DNA of 64,000 nt from an uncultured Clostridia bacterium (lineage in GTDB: Bacteria > Bacillota > Clostridia > TANB77 > CAG-508). The stretch spans positions 44,621 through 108,620 of the forward strand of contig CAKPKQ010000001.1 in NCBI GenBank assembly GCA_934167305.1, in the 5' to 3' direction. A program made the translations under genes and the position numbers. Shown in pieces: positions 55,729-64,000 of the stretch. Every line of letters begins with the position of its first letter. Position 1 is the stretch's first letter. A model generated the notes under the pieces. The model worked only from the letters and a program-made list of their open reading frames with translations, searched no databases and was not told where the DNA came from.

Positions 55729-55866
55729 AATATTAAAAGATTTCAACGAAACAAGTTACTATGTTTTTTGACTACTAATCCAGAGAGGTGTGGCAATATA
55801 AGAAAAATATTAAGTATAGGTAAAATATCAAAAATGGTAAATTATGCAATTGATAAGACGAAAAAA

Positions 55867-55895
55867 TTGACAAGATTTTAAGAAAATGATATAAT
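55867..55895 (+). promoter_or_regulatory. Strong SigA promoter of a non-coding transcript
   Basis: Perfect TTGACA (55867-55872) and TATAAT (55890-55895) are 17 bases apart. No coding start follows; the next terminator is at 56315-56343. Confidence 0.92.
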
Positions 55896-55901
55896 ATAAA
55901 C

Positions 55902-56345
55902 AGTTAGAAACTTAATTTAGTTTCCAAAGGGGTAGGTTCTACCATACTTTATTCAAATTTGTGCATACAAGAAGAAATGAAGTATGGGTGCCCATACTTC
56001 CTATAACAACAATTATCAATATACTATGACCGTTCTTAAAGTAACAAGTAGAAATAAGAGCATAAGTCCTGAGGCAGAAAGCCCGAGTATGACTGAATAG
56101 TTGAGAGAGTTATAGAATAAGGTATGTGGCAAATAATACACACTAAATTATAAATTATAAATTATGACCGTACTTAAAGTAACAAGTAGAAATAAGTGCA
56201 TAAGTCACGCAAGTCAAAATGCAGTAGACTGATTAATTTATAATATTAGGTAAAGTGTAGCTCCTGTAAATGAACCTAAATAAAAAAGCTAAATGAAAGA
56301 ATTTAGCAGAAAAGAAGTAGCCTATAATTGTAGGCTACTTTTTAT
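55902..56345 (+). ncRNA. Candidate structured non-coding RNA, about 440 nt
   Basis: A consensus promoter starts it and a 10-bp intrinsic terminator (AAGTAGCCTA / TAGGCTACTT, then T run) ends it; no reading frame of note lies between. A perfect hairpin GAAGTATGGG-TG-CCCATACTTC (55979-56000) can compete with pairing of CCATACTTT at 55942. A 44-base block starting TATGACCGT occurs twice (56025-56068 and 56163-56206, 42 of 44 the same), each followed by different sequence, so the RNA may have two similar domains. I do not see the marks of RNase P, tmRNA, SRP or 6S RNA. Confidence 0.7.
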
Positions 56346-56374
56346 TATATAGGAAAAATCGAATATTTTTAATA

Positions 56375-56470
56375 TACAATAAGATTAAGTTTACTTGGAC
56401 TGTGCAAGTTGCAAAGCAACCCTGTGCATGTGGCAAATTCGCCTTTCTTATAGAAGATTAACTTTAACTT
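56375..56470 (+). repeat. Imperfect hairpin before the antitoxin gene
   Basis: GTTGC-AAA-GCAAC is nested inside TGTGCA / TGTGCA-like arms, with AAGTTTACTT and AACTTTAACTT further out. It has some of the shape of the post-stop family but lacks its clear internal motifs. Confidence 0.4.
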
Positions 56471-56479
56471 ATTTTAATA

Positions 56480-56508
56480 TTGACTGCATACAAAAATTAA
56501 GATATAAT
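56480..56508 (+). promoter_or_regulatory. SigA promoter of the antitoxin-like gene
   Basis: TTGACT (56480-56485) and TATAAT (56503-56508) are 17 bases apart, 31 bases before the start. Confidence 0.85.
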
Positions 56509-56538
56509 TTGAATATGTAATTTGAAGGAGGAATTTAT

Positions 56539-56883
56539 ATGGCAGTGATTAGACCATCAGCAGATTTAAGAAATAATTATAGTGAAATTTCGAAAATTTG
56601 CCATCAAACTAAACAACCTATATATATTACGAAAAATGGATACAATGACTTAGTATTATTAAGCAATGAAGCTTACGAAGATTTAGTAAACGGACATCTA
56701 ACGGAAGAGAAAATAGATAAACGAATTTCAGAAAAATTTGATAAGCAATATGCTGATTTCGAAGAATTTAAGAAAGATATACTTGTAAAAATTGATAAAG
56801 CAATAAAAGAAATAGAAGAAGGCAAAGGAATACCAATGGAAGATGCAGTTGCAGAAATGGAGGCTAAGTATCATATAAATTAA
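56539..56883 (+). CDS. Phd/YefM-type antitoxin without a toxin partner
   Basis: The 114-residue protein has the Phd/YefM fold opening (VIRPSADLRNNYSEISKIC, then PIYITKNGYNDLVLLSNEAYEDL). A helical tail ends in EGKGIPMEDAVAEMEAKYHIN (landmarks GIPMEDAV). AAGGAGG lies upstream. These proteins repress their operon and bind a RelE-like or Doc toxin, but the next gene is an ABC exporter and no small toxin frame is seen in the gap. It may be an orphan that regulates in trans. Confidence 0.8.
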   Translation: MAVIRPSADLRNNYSEISKICHQTKQPIYITKNGYNDLVLLSNEAYEDLVNGHLTEEKIDKRISEKFDKQYADFEEFKKDILVKIDKAIKEIEEGKGIPMEDAVAEMEAKYHIN

Positions 56884-56907
56884 AATGTAAAATTTATGTG
56901 AAAAAGG

Positions 56908-56951
56908 TTAACAAAAAGCATTATGTCGTGTATAATATAGGGCATAATGCT
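56908..56951 (+). promoter_or_regulatory. ABC exporter promoter with an operator-like inverted repeat
   Basis: TTAACA (56908-56913) and TATAAT (56931-56936) are 17 bases apart. A perfect 9-base inverted repeat, AGCATTATG (56917-56925) and CATAATGCT (56943-56951), flanks the -10 box. It looks like a repressor site for a dimer, as MarR or TetR proteins use, though none is encoded nearby. Confidence 0.75.
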
Positions 56952-56978
56952 ATTAATTTGATAGAGAGGAATAAACAA

Positions 56979-58733
56979 ATGTTTAAAATATTAAAAAATT
57001 TAAAACAGTCATGGGTAGCAGTAGTTATAATTGTTGCATTGCTTGCAGTTCAAGCATATGCAGACTTAGCACTACCTGATTACATAACAAGAATTGTAAA
57101 CAATGGAATAACAGAAGCAATAGTTGATCCAAATAACTACCAAAGTCAATATATATGGATAGAAGGACTAAAAATGTTAGCTGTAGCAGCAGTTAGTATG
57201 GTATGTGGAATTACAGTAATGTTTTTATCATCTCGTGTTGGAGCTAAGCTTGGAAAAGCTTTAAGAGAAAAAATATTCAAAAAAATATTAGGATTTTCAA
57301 TTAGCGAATTTAAAGAATTTTCAACAGCGTCTTTAATAACACGTAGTACAAACGATATTCAACAAATACAAAACGTAGTATCAATGATGTTTAGAGTTAT
57401 TGTTTATGCTCCTATAATTGGTATAGGTGGACTATTTAAAGTTATAGCTTTAAAGCAAAATCCAATGGCATGGATAATAGGAGTTGCACTTGGTGCAGTA
57501 TTGCTAATTGTATTATTACTATTTGTCGTTGCAATGCCAAAATTCAAAAAAATGCAGGAACTAGTTGATAAATTAAACTTAGTATCAAGAGAAATGCTTA
57601 CAGGTATACCAGTAATTAGAGCTTTTAATACAGAGAAAAAAGAAGAAGCAAGATTTGAAAAAGCAAATAAAAACCTAATGAAAAACTTTATGTTTGTAAA
57701 TAATGCAATGAACCTAATGATGCCGTTTTTAATGCTTGTAATGAACTTAGTATCTTTACTAATAATTTGGGTAGGAGCAAAAAATGTAGATATAAATGCA
57801 ATTCAAGTTGGAGATATTATGGCATTTATACAATACACAATGCAAATTGTAATGGCATTTTTAATGATATCTATGCTTTCAATTATGCTTCCAAGAGCAA
57901 GTGTATCTGCAAAACGTATTAATGAAGTATTAGACAGAGAAAATAGTATAAAAGACCCAGAAAATCCAAAACATTTTGATGAAGGCAAAAAAGGATTAGT
58001 AGAATTTAAAAATGTTACTTTTCAATACCCTGATGCAGATGAACCAATATTATGTGATATTGACTTTACAGCTGAACCAGGAAAAACTACAGCAATTATA
58101 GGTAGTACAGGAAGTGGTAAATCTACAGTTGTAAATTTAATTCCTCGTTTTTATGATGTCACAAAAGGCGAAATACTAATTGATGGAGTAAACATTAAAG
58201 ATGTTACTCAAAAAGAGTTAAGAAGTGTAATAGGATTTGTACCACAAAAAGGAGTGCTATTCTCTGGTACAATAGAAAGTAATATAAAATATAGTGATGA
58301 AAATATGTCAGATGACCAAATGAAACTAGCAGCAGAAATAGCACAAGCAACAGAGTTTATTGATACTAAAAATGATAAATATAAATCTGAAATTGCACAA
58401 GGCGGAAGCAATGTATCTGGTGGACAAAAACAACGTTTATCTATTGCAAGAGCAGTTGCAAAAGACCCAGAAATATTTGTTTTTGATGATAGCTTTTCAG
58501 CACTTGACTATAAAACTGATGCGAAATTAAGAGAAACATTAGCAGAAAAAACACAAAATAAAACAGTAATTATAGTTGCACAAAGAATAAATACAGTTTT
58601 GAATGCAGACCAAATAATTGTGTTAGATGATGGAAAAATTGCAGGAAAAGGAACTCATAAAGAACTTATGCAAAATTGCGAAGTGTATAAACAAATTGCA
58701 TTATCACAACTTTCAGCAGAAGAACTAGAATAA
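56979..58733 (+). CDS. Heterodimeric ABC exporter, subunit with degenerate site
   Basis: The 584-residue protein has six membrane helices (residues about 10-320), then a nucleotide-binding domain. Walker A GSTGSGKST and the signature VSGGQKQR are normal. The catalytic Glu after Walker B is Asp (FVFDDSFSALD), and the switch His is Gln (VAQRINT). This is the degenerate half of a TmrAB/BmrCD-type pair. I chose ATG 56979 with AGAGAGGA upstream. The partner follows after 62 bases. The substrate is unknown; drugs or lipids are typical. Confidence 0.9.
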   Translation: MFKILKNLKQSWVAVVIIVALLAVQAYADLALPDYITRIVNNGITEAIVDPNNYQSQYIWIEGLKMLAVAAVSMVCGITVMFLSSRVGAKLGKALREKIFKKILGFSISEFKEFSTASLITRSTNDIQQIQNVVSMMFRVIVYAPIIGIGGLFKVIALKQNPMAWIIGVALGAVLLIVLLLFVVAMPKFKKMQELVDKLNLVSREMLTGIPVIRAFNTEKKEEARFEKANKNLMKNFMFVNNAMNLMMPFLMLVMNLVSLLIIWVGAKNVDINAIQVGDIMAFIQYTMQIVMAFLMISMLSIMLPRASVSAKRINEVLDRENSIKDPENPKHFDEGKKGLVEFKNVTFQYPDADEPILCDIDFTAEPGKTTAIIGSTGSGKSTVVNLIPRFYDVTKGEILIDGVNIKDVTQKELRSVIGFVPQKGVLFSGTIESNIKYSDENMSDDQMKLAAEIAQATEFIDTKNDKYKSEIAQGGSNVSGGQKQRLSIARAVAKDPEIFVFDDSFSALDYKTDAKLRETLAEKTQNKTVIIVAQRINTVLNADQIIVLDDGKIAGKGTHKELMQNCEVYKQIALSQLSAEELE

Positions 58734-58750
58734 GTAGTTTATGAAAAATT

Positions 58751-58774
58751 GTAGCGGAGCACAGTGTGCTCCAT
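58751..58774. repeat. 24-base palindromic repeat, copy 2
   Basis: Identical to 26886-26909; the stem is GGAGCAC-AGT-GTGCTCC. It lies between the two ABC genes, 22 bases before the second start. Confidence 0.85.
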
Positions 58775-58795
58775 AAAAATAGAAAGGAATAAGAA

Positions 58796-60619
58796 ATGAA
58801 AGGAAATAGAAAGTCAAATAAGCAAATAGAAAAAGCAAAAGACTTCAAAGGTACTGCAAAGAAAATATTCAAAAAATATTTACTTGACTATAAATGGCAA
58901 TTACTAATAGTGCTAATATTTGCAATAGGAAGTACAGTATTTACAATAGTAGGTCCAAAAATCTCTGGAAATGCAACAACAGAAATATTTAATGGATTAG
59001 TAAATAAAATGTCAGGTAAAGGTGGAATTGACTTTGCAAAAATAGCAAGTATTTTGCTTACCTTAGTTGTGCTATATGTTATAAGTATGATATTTACAGC
59101 AATACAAAGTTTTGTAATGACAAATGTATCACAAAAATTAACATATAGACTAAGAAATGAAGTAGCACAAAAAATAAATCATTTGCCAATGAAATACTTT
59201 GACAAAAAAACAAATGGTGAAGTTTTATCAATTATAACAAACGATATAGACACATTTTCACAAAACATGAATCAAAGTATTACATCAATAATTACAGCAG
59301 TATGTACACTTATAGGTATATTTATTATGATGCTAACAATAAGTGTTAGTATGACATTAGTATCACTTGCAATAATACCAGTTGCAGTAATATTAGTAAA
59401 ATTCATAGTAAAGAAATCACAAAAATACTTCAAACAACAACAAGACTATTTAGGACATGTAAATGGTCAAGTAGAAGAAATATATGGTGGACATACAATT
59501 GTAAAAGTATTTAATAGAGAAAATGAAGAAGCAGAAGCTTTTGCAAAATTAAATGATGAGCTATATACTTCAGGTTGGAAATCACACTTTATGTCAGGAT
59601 TAATGTATCCAATTATGGGATTTGCTGGAAACGTTGGCTATGTCGGAATTGCAGTTTTGGGTGGATATTTAGCTGTACAAGGAAAAATTACAGTTGGTAA
59701 TATACAATCATTTATTCAATATGACAAACAATTTACAAGACCAATAAATGAAATAGCAGAAATCTCAAGTATGCTACAAGCAATGGTGGCAGCATCTGAA
59801 AGAATATTAGAATTCTTAGAAGAACCAGAAGAAGAAAAAGACCCAGAAAATGCTATATCAACAGAAGGTATAAAAGGTAATGTAACATTTGACCATGTAC
59901 AATTTGGGTATAACGAAGACAAAGTTATAATACATGACTTTAATGAAACTGTAAAAGATGGACAAAAAATTGCAATTGTTGGTCCAACCGGTGCAGGAAA
60001 AACTACAATAGTAAAACTTTTAATGAGATTTTATGATGTAAATAAAGGTGCAATATTAGTTGATGGGCACAATATACAAGAATTTAAACGTGGAGATTTA
60101 AGAAAAGTATTTGGAATGGTGCTTCAAGATACATGGCTATTTGGTGGAACCATCAAAGAAAATATTAAATATGGAAAACCAGATGCGACAGACGAAGAAG
60201 TAATAGAAGCAGCGAAAGCGGCACACGTTCATCACTTTATACAAACATTACCAAAGGGTTATGATATGGTAATTGATGAGGAATCAAATAATATATCACA
60301 AGGACAAAAACAATTATTAACAATAGCAAGAGTTATATTAACAAACCCAGAAATACTAATATTGGACGAAGCAACAAGCTCAATAGATACAAGAACAGAA
60401 GAGCAAATACAAGCAGCAATGGATAATCTAATGAAAGGTAGAACAAGCTTCATAATAGCACATAGATTATCTACAATAAAAAATGCTGACTTAATATTAG
60501 TAATGAATGAAGGAGACATTATAGAACAAGGAACACATGAAGAATTGCTAGAAAAAGGTGGTTTTTATGCTAACCTATACAACTCACAATTTCAAGATTG
60601 TGATGATGAAGCTGTATAA
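58796..60619 (+). CDS. Heterodimeric ABC exporter, subunit with catalytic site
   Basis: The 607-residue protein has a charged N-terminal extension, six membrane helices (about 35-330) and a nucleotide-binding domain. Walker A GPTGAGKTT, Walker B LILDEATSSID with the catalytic Glu, and the His switch IAHRLST are normal. The signature is ISQGQKQ instead of SGGQ. This is complementary to the first subunit: the good ATP site uses its Walker motifs with the SGGQ of the partner. GAAAGGA lies upstream. Confidence 0.92.
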   Translation: MKGNRKSNKQIEKAKDFKGTAKKIFKKYLLDYKWQLLIVLIFAIGSTVFTIVGPKISGNATTEIFNGLVNKMSGKGGIDFAKIASILLTLVVLYVISMIFTAIQSFVMTNVSQKLTYRLRNEVAQKINHLPMKYFDKKTNGEVLSIITNDIDTFSQNMNQSITSIITAVCTLIGIFIMMLTISVSMTLVSLAIIPVAVILVKFIVKKSQKYFKQQQDYLGHVNGQVEEIYGGHTIVKVFNRENEEAEAFAKLNDELYTSGWKSHFMSGLMYPIMGFAGNVGYVGIAVLGGYLAVQGKITVGNIQSFIQYDKQFTRPINEIAEISSMLQAMVAASERILEFLEEPEEEKDPENAISTEGIKGNVTFDHVQFGYNEDKVIIHDFNETVKDGQKIAIVGPTGAGKTTIVKLLMRFYDVNKGAILVDGHNIQEFKRGDLRKVFGMVLQDTWLFGGTIKENIKYGKPDATDEEVIEAAKAAHVHHFIQTLPKGYDMVIDEESNNISQGQKQLLTIARVILTNPEILILDEATSSIDTRTEEQIQAAMDNLMKGRTSFIIAHRLSTIKNADLILVMNEGDIIEQGTHEELLEKGGFYANLYNSQFQDCDDEAV

Positions 60620-60634
60620 AAAAGAGGAAAAAAT

Positions 60635-61348
60635 ATGAAACAAAAAACTAAAATATTTAAAATAGTATTATTGATAGCTGTAATAGCAATAATGGTGGCA
60701 GTTACAATATATTTAATACCAACTTTTAAAGAACTTTCAAGTGAAGCTGGACAGCAAGCGTTTAAGCAAAAAGTAAATGATTCTGGATTTATTGGATTTT
60801 TAATGCTATTTGGACTTCAATTTGCACAAATATTTTTATTCATAATACCGGGAGAACCAATAGAAATATTAGCAGGTTTATGTTATGGAGGTTTATGGGG
60901 GACAGTATTTATAATGCTTTCTGCAGCAATAATTTCAGCCTTTATATATTTACTAGTTCATAAACTTGGTAGAGAATTTATATATGAATTTGTAAAACCA
61001 GAAAAGATGGAAAAAATAGAAAAAAGTAAACTATTTCAGAATCCTCAAACAATTAGATATATACTTTTTATATTATTCTTTATACCGGGAACACCAAAAG
61101 ATTTACTAACATATATAGCAGCATTACTACCAATAAAACCAGCAGAATTTATACTAATATCAACATTAGCAAGATTTCCATCAGTAATATCTTCAACATT
61201 AGCTGGAGCAAGCTTGCTAAAAGGAAACTGGAAACTAAGCTTAATTATATATGGTGTAACATTTGCAATAGTTGCAGTCGTGGTATTGATAATGAGAAAA
61301 CTTGATAAAAACAAAATAACAGACGAAGCAATAAGAACAATACAATAA
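60635..61348 (+). CDS. VTT-domain (TVP38/TMEM64, DedA-like) membrane protein
   Basis: The 237-residue protein has about six membrane segments. The VTT landmarks are FIIPGEPIEILAGLCYGG, then LGREFIYEF and FFIPGTPKDLLTYIAAL. Family members act as lipid scramblases or in undecaprenyl phosphate recycling. It lies 15 bases after the ABC exporter and is probably in its operon. AAGAGG precedes the ATG. Confidence 0.88.
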   Translation: MKQKTKIFKIVLLIAVIAIMVAVTIYLIPTFKELSSEAGQQAFKQKVNDSGFIGFLMLFGLQFAQIFLFIIPGEPIEILAGLCYGGLWGTVFIMLSAAIISAFIYLLVHKLGREFIYEFVKPEKMEKIEKSKLFQNPQTIRYILFILFFIPGTPKDLLTYIAALLPIKPAEFILISTLARFPSVISSTLAGASLLKGNWKLSLIIYGVTFAIVAVVVLIMRKLDKNKITDEAIRTIQ

Positions 61349-61350
61349 TA

Positions 61351-61379
61351 TTGACAAAAACAAACTAAAAGCGTATAAT
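61351..61379 (+). promoter_or_regulatory. SigA promoter of glyS
   Basis: Perfect TTGACA (61351-61356) and TATAAT (61374-61379) are 17 bases apart, directly before the T-box leader. Confidence 0.92.
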
Positions 61380-61385
61380 ACTTGT

Positions 61386-61591
61386 ATTGAATATAAATGC
61401 GATGAAAAAGAAAAAGTATGCATTTCTTATTCTTAGAGAGTTGAGTTAGGTGAAAGTCAACATTAAGAAACATATGGGGAGCTTTGGAGCATATTAAATA
61501 AAGTGGATTAGTATAAACTAATCAAATAGGGTGGAACCGCGGAATAAAACTTTCGTCCCTAGCAATAAAAGCTAGGAATGAAAGTTTTTTT
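61386..61591 (+). promoter_or_regulatory. T-box riboswitch of glyS
   Basis: The T-box core AGGGTGGAACCGCG (61529 on) is exact. It is preceded by a stem I region with AGAGAGTTGAG, and GGA triplets near 61478 and 61486 could be the specifier. The terminator follows: AAACTTTC and CCTAGC pair with GCTAGG and GAAAGTTT, then a T run. Uncharged tRNA-Gly should stabilise the antiterminator and raise glyS expression. Confidence 0.95.
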
Positions 61592-61622
61592 GATTTCTAG
61601 CAAATAAAAAGGAGGAATTTTT

Positions 61623-63008
61623 ATGTCAGAATTAACAATGGAAAAATTAGTAGCATTGTGCAAATCAAGAGGATTTGTTTACCCAGGCTCAGAAATTTAT
61701 GGAGGTCTAGCTAATGCTTGGGACTACGGTCCTTTAGGAGTAGAACTAAAGAACAATGTAAAAAAAGCATGGATGAAAAAATTTGTGCAAGAAAGCAAAT
61801 ATAATGTAGGGCTAGATGCAGCAATACTAATGAACCCTAAAACATGGGTAGCTTCTGGTCACGTAGGTGGTTTTAGTGATCCACTAATAGACTGCAAAAA
61901 TTGTAAAACAAGACATAGAGCAGATAAACTAATTGAAGACTGGGCTCATGAGAACAATAAAGATATGGTTGCAGATGGTATGACAGACGAAGAAATGATT
62001 AACTTCATAAAAGAGAATAACATTGTATGCCCTAAATGCGGAGAACAAAACTTTACACCAATTAGAAAATTCAATTTAATGTATAAAACATATCAAGGTG
62101 TAACAGAAGACAGTAGTTCAGAAATTTATCTAAGACCAGAAACAGCACAAGGTATATTTGTAAACTTTAAAAATGTACTAAGAACAACAAGAAGAAAACT
62201 ACCAATGGGAATTGGTCAAGTTGGTAAATCATTTAGAAATGAAATTACACCAGGTAACTTCATATTTAGAATTCGTGAATTTGAACAAATGGAACTTGAA
62301 TTTTTCTGCAAACCAGGAACAGATATGGAATGGTTTGAATATTGGAGAGCCTTCTGTAAAAATTGGCTTTTAAGCTTAGGAATGAAAGAAGAAAAAATTA
62401 GGTTAAGAGATCACAGCCCAGAAGAGTTATGTTTTTACAGCAAAGGTACAACAGACATTGAATTTGCATTTCCATTTGGATGGGGTGAATTATGGGGTAT
62501 TGCAGACAGAACAGATTATGACTTAAAACAACATGCACAATATTCAGGAGAAGACTTTACTTACTTAGACCAAGAAACAGGAGAAAAGTTTGTGCCATAT
62601 TGTGTTGAACCATCACTAGGTTGTGACCGTGTAACATTAGCATTCTTATGCAATGCTTATGAAGAACAAGAAATTGCAGAAGGAGATGTAAGAACAGTAT
62701 TACATTTACATCCAGCTTTAGCACCATATAAAGTAGCTGTACTTCCACTTTCTAAAAAGTTAAGTGAAAAAGCAGAAGAGGTATATGCAAAATTATCTAA
62801 AAACTTTATGTGTGATTATGACGAAGCAGGAAGCATTGGTAAACGTTATAGAAGGGAAGACGAAATAGGAACACCATATTGTGTAACTATTGACTTTGAC
62901 ACATTAGAAGATGAATGTGTAACAATTAGAGATAGAGATACAATGGAACAAGTAAGAGTAAAAATTGATGAACTAGAAAATTGGCTTAATAAAAAAATTC
63001 AATTTTAA
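61623..63008 (+). CDS. glyS: Glycyl-tRNA synthetase, dimeric type
   Basis: This enzyme charges tRNA-Gly. The 461-residue protein is the homodimeric class II form: motif 1 region [13 protein letters not shown], motif 2 [21 protein letters not shown] (landmarks FRNEI and REFEQ), motif 3 [11 protein letters not shown] zinc-like pair is present (CKNC / CPKC). The C-terminal anticodon-binding domain starts near 360 ([10 protein letters not shown]). It reads C35 and C36, which tRNA-Gly(UCCG) keeps. AAGGAGG lies upstream. Confidence 0.96.
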   Translation: MSELTMEKLVALCKSRGFVYPGSEIYGGLANAWDYGPLGVELKNNVKKAWMKKFVQESKYNVGLDAAILMNPKTWVASGHVGGFSDPLIDCKNCKTRHRADKLIEDWAHENNKDMVADGMTDEEMINFIKENNIVCPKCGEQNFTPIRKFNLMYKTYQGVTEDSSSEIYLRPETAQGIFVNFKNVLRTTRRKLPMGIGQVGKSFRNEITPGNFIFRIREFEQMELEFFCKPGTDMEWFEYWRAFCKNWLLSLGMKEEKIRLRDHSPEELCFYSKGTTDIEFAFPFGWGELWGIADRTDYDLKQHAQYSGEDFTYLDQETGEKFVPYCVEPSLGCDRVTLAFLCNAYEEQEIAEGDVRTVLHLHPALAPYKVAVLPLSKKLSEKAEEVYAKLSKNFMCDYDEAGSIGKRYRREDEIGTPYCVTIDFDTLEDECVTIRDRDTMEQVRVKIDELENWLNKKIQF

Positions 63009-63051
63009 TAATAATATACTTATAACATAAGTAAAAAATAATCAATATGAC

Positions 63052-63090
63052 AAAAAGTAAAGAAAATTTATAAAATTTCTTTACTTTTTT
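63052..63090 (+). terminator. Intrinsic terminator after glyS
   Basis: AAAAAGTAAAGAAA and TTTCTTTACTTTTT pair, followed by more T. A possible promoter for ppdK (TTTACT 63080-63085, TATAAT 63103-63108) overlaps its end. Confidence 0.85.
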
Positions 63091-63182
63091 TATATTTACA
63101 TATATAATAGAAACGTTATAAGTACATAATAGTTTATAACAAATAATATTGTTAATACAATAAAATTTTAAGGAGGTTCTTT

Positions 63183-64000
63183 ATGAGTCAAAAGTACGTA
63201 TACTTATTTAAAGAAGGAAACGCAAACATGCGTGAACTACTTGGAGGAAAGGGAGCTAACTTAGCTGAAATGACTAACCTAGGTTTACCAATTCCACAAG
63301 GCTTTACAGTTACAACAGAAGCTTGTACAAAATATTATGAAGATGGAAAAACAATTTCAAAAGAAATTCAAGATCAAATCTTCACAGCTTTAAAAACACT
63401 AGAAGAAATACAAGGTAAAAAATTTGGAGATAATAGTGATCCACTATTAGTATCAGTAAGAAGTGGTGCTAGAGCATCAATGCCAGGAATGATGGATACA
63501 ATATTAAACTTAGGTTTAAATGACGTAGCAGTTGAAGGATTTGCAGCTAAAACAGGAAATCCTAGATTTGCTTATGATTCATATAGAAGATTTATTCAAA
63601 TGTATTCAGATGTTGTTATGGAAGTTCCAAAATCATACTTTGAAAAAATAATAGACGAATTAAAAGCAGAAAAAGGTGTTCATTATGATACAGAATTAAC
63701 AACAGATGATTTAAAAGAATTAGTAAAAAGATTCAAGGCAGTATATAAAGAGAACATGAATGGAGAAGAATTCCCACAAGACCCAACAGAACAATTAATG
63801 GGAGCAGTTAAAGCTGTATTTAGAAGCTGGGACAACCCAAGAGCTATAGTATATAGAAGAATGAATGATATACCAGGAGATTGGGGAACAGCTGTAAACG
63901 TACAAGCTATGGTATTTGGTAACATGGGAGAAACATCTGGAACAGGTGTTGCATTTACACGTAACCCATCAACAGGTGAAAAAGGAATATTCGGCGAATA
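63183..64000 (+). CDS. ppdK: Pyruvate, phosphate dikinase, N-terminal part
   Basis: PpdK converts pyruvate, ATP and phosphate to PEP, AMP and pyrophosphate and works in glycolysis in many anaerobes. The 272 visible residues hold part of the ATP-grasp domain: [40 protein letters not shown] (landmarks SVRSGA and PGMMDT) and [21 protein letters not shown] (landmark [11 protein letters not shown]). The gene runs off the right edge (full length about 870 residues). TAAGGAGG lies upstream of ATG 63183. Confidence 0.97.
   Translation, partial: MSQKYVYLFKEGNANMRELLGGKGANLAEMTNLGLPIPQGFTVTTEACTKYYEDGKTISKEIQDQIFTALKTLEEIQGKKFGDNSDPLLVSVRSGARASMPGMMDTILNLGLNDVAVEGFAAKTGNPRFAYDSYRRFIQMYSDVVMEVPKSYFEKIIDELKAEKGVHYDTELTTDDLKELVKRFKAVYKENMNGEEFPQDPTEQLMGAVKAVFRSWDNPRAIVYRRMNDIPGDWGTAVNVQAMVFGNMGETSGTGVAFTRNPSTGEKGIFGE

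Noticed and set aside
56025..56206. Repeats in the candidate RNA containing AGTAGAAAT looked like a Cas12a-type CRISPR repeat
   Set aside because: Only two copies with a spacing of 94 bases, no further repeat match and no cas genes in the window.

Overview
The window is AT-rich chromosomal DNA from an endospore-forming member of the Clostridia. The sporulation and germination genes spoIVB, spoVG, spoIVA, gpr and a gerA-gerB-gerC locus, the S10-spc-alpha ribosomal protein order, and the T-box in front of glyS all point there. I cannot name the genus. Both edges cut genes: an unidentified protein on the left and ppdK on the right.

Layout. 1-7.5 kb: the end of an unknown gene, spoIVB, a transglutaminase-like protein, murC, spoVG behind a SigH-type promoter, and an LPxTG surface protein. 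7.6-24.9 kb: one long ribosomal superoperon from rpsJ to rplQ and secG, including secY, adk, map, infA and rpoA, but with no rpmD. It is interrupted by long intergenic hairpins. 25-36 kb: an RNase R-like gene, the germinant-receptor operon, two tandem duplicate small membrane proteins, a DnaB-like ATPase and spoIVA, separated by REP-like palindromes. 36-43 kb: TraX-like protein, hpt, a DUF6273-like protein, tRNA-Gly, an uncharacterised 768-residue protein, tRNA-Leu and gpr. 43-55.7 kb: cdd, folD, dprA, rsmE, yicC, remA, rpoZ, gmk, a pilin-like GLUG protein, priA, def and fmt. 55.7-64 kb: a candidate non-coding RNA of about 440 nt, an orphan antitoxin, a heterodimeric ABC exporter, a VTT-domain protein, glyS and ppdK.

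Main discovery. Four genes (the unknown gene at the left edge, gerC, spoIVA and priA) look broken by a one-base insertion. In every one the break lies exactly at an in-frame CGG codon. If CGGN is read as a four-base codon, the frame is restored and a Gly is placed there. In SpoIVA and PriA this Gly is an invariant motif residue (Walker A; helicase motif VI GRAGR). In a manual scan of all other native genes CGG was always out of frame. The window also encodes a tRNA-Gly (39431-39504, minus strand) whose anticodon loop reads CU-UCCG-A. It has G37 instead of the usual A37 and a U30-C40 mismatch in the anticodon stem. U34-C35-C36-G37 is exactly complementary to C-G-G-N. I therefore propose that this organism uses CGG not as Arg but as a natural quadruplet codon CGGN for Gly. 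Only two small genes of unusual composition (5636-6028 and 51437-51721) carry in-frame triplet CGG, and they look foreign.

A second system is a dispersed family of roughly 110-170 nt hairpins placed directly after stop codons in the ribosomal operon and after priA. Their stems differ in sequence but stay complementary, which suggests selection on RNA structure.
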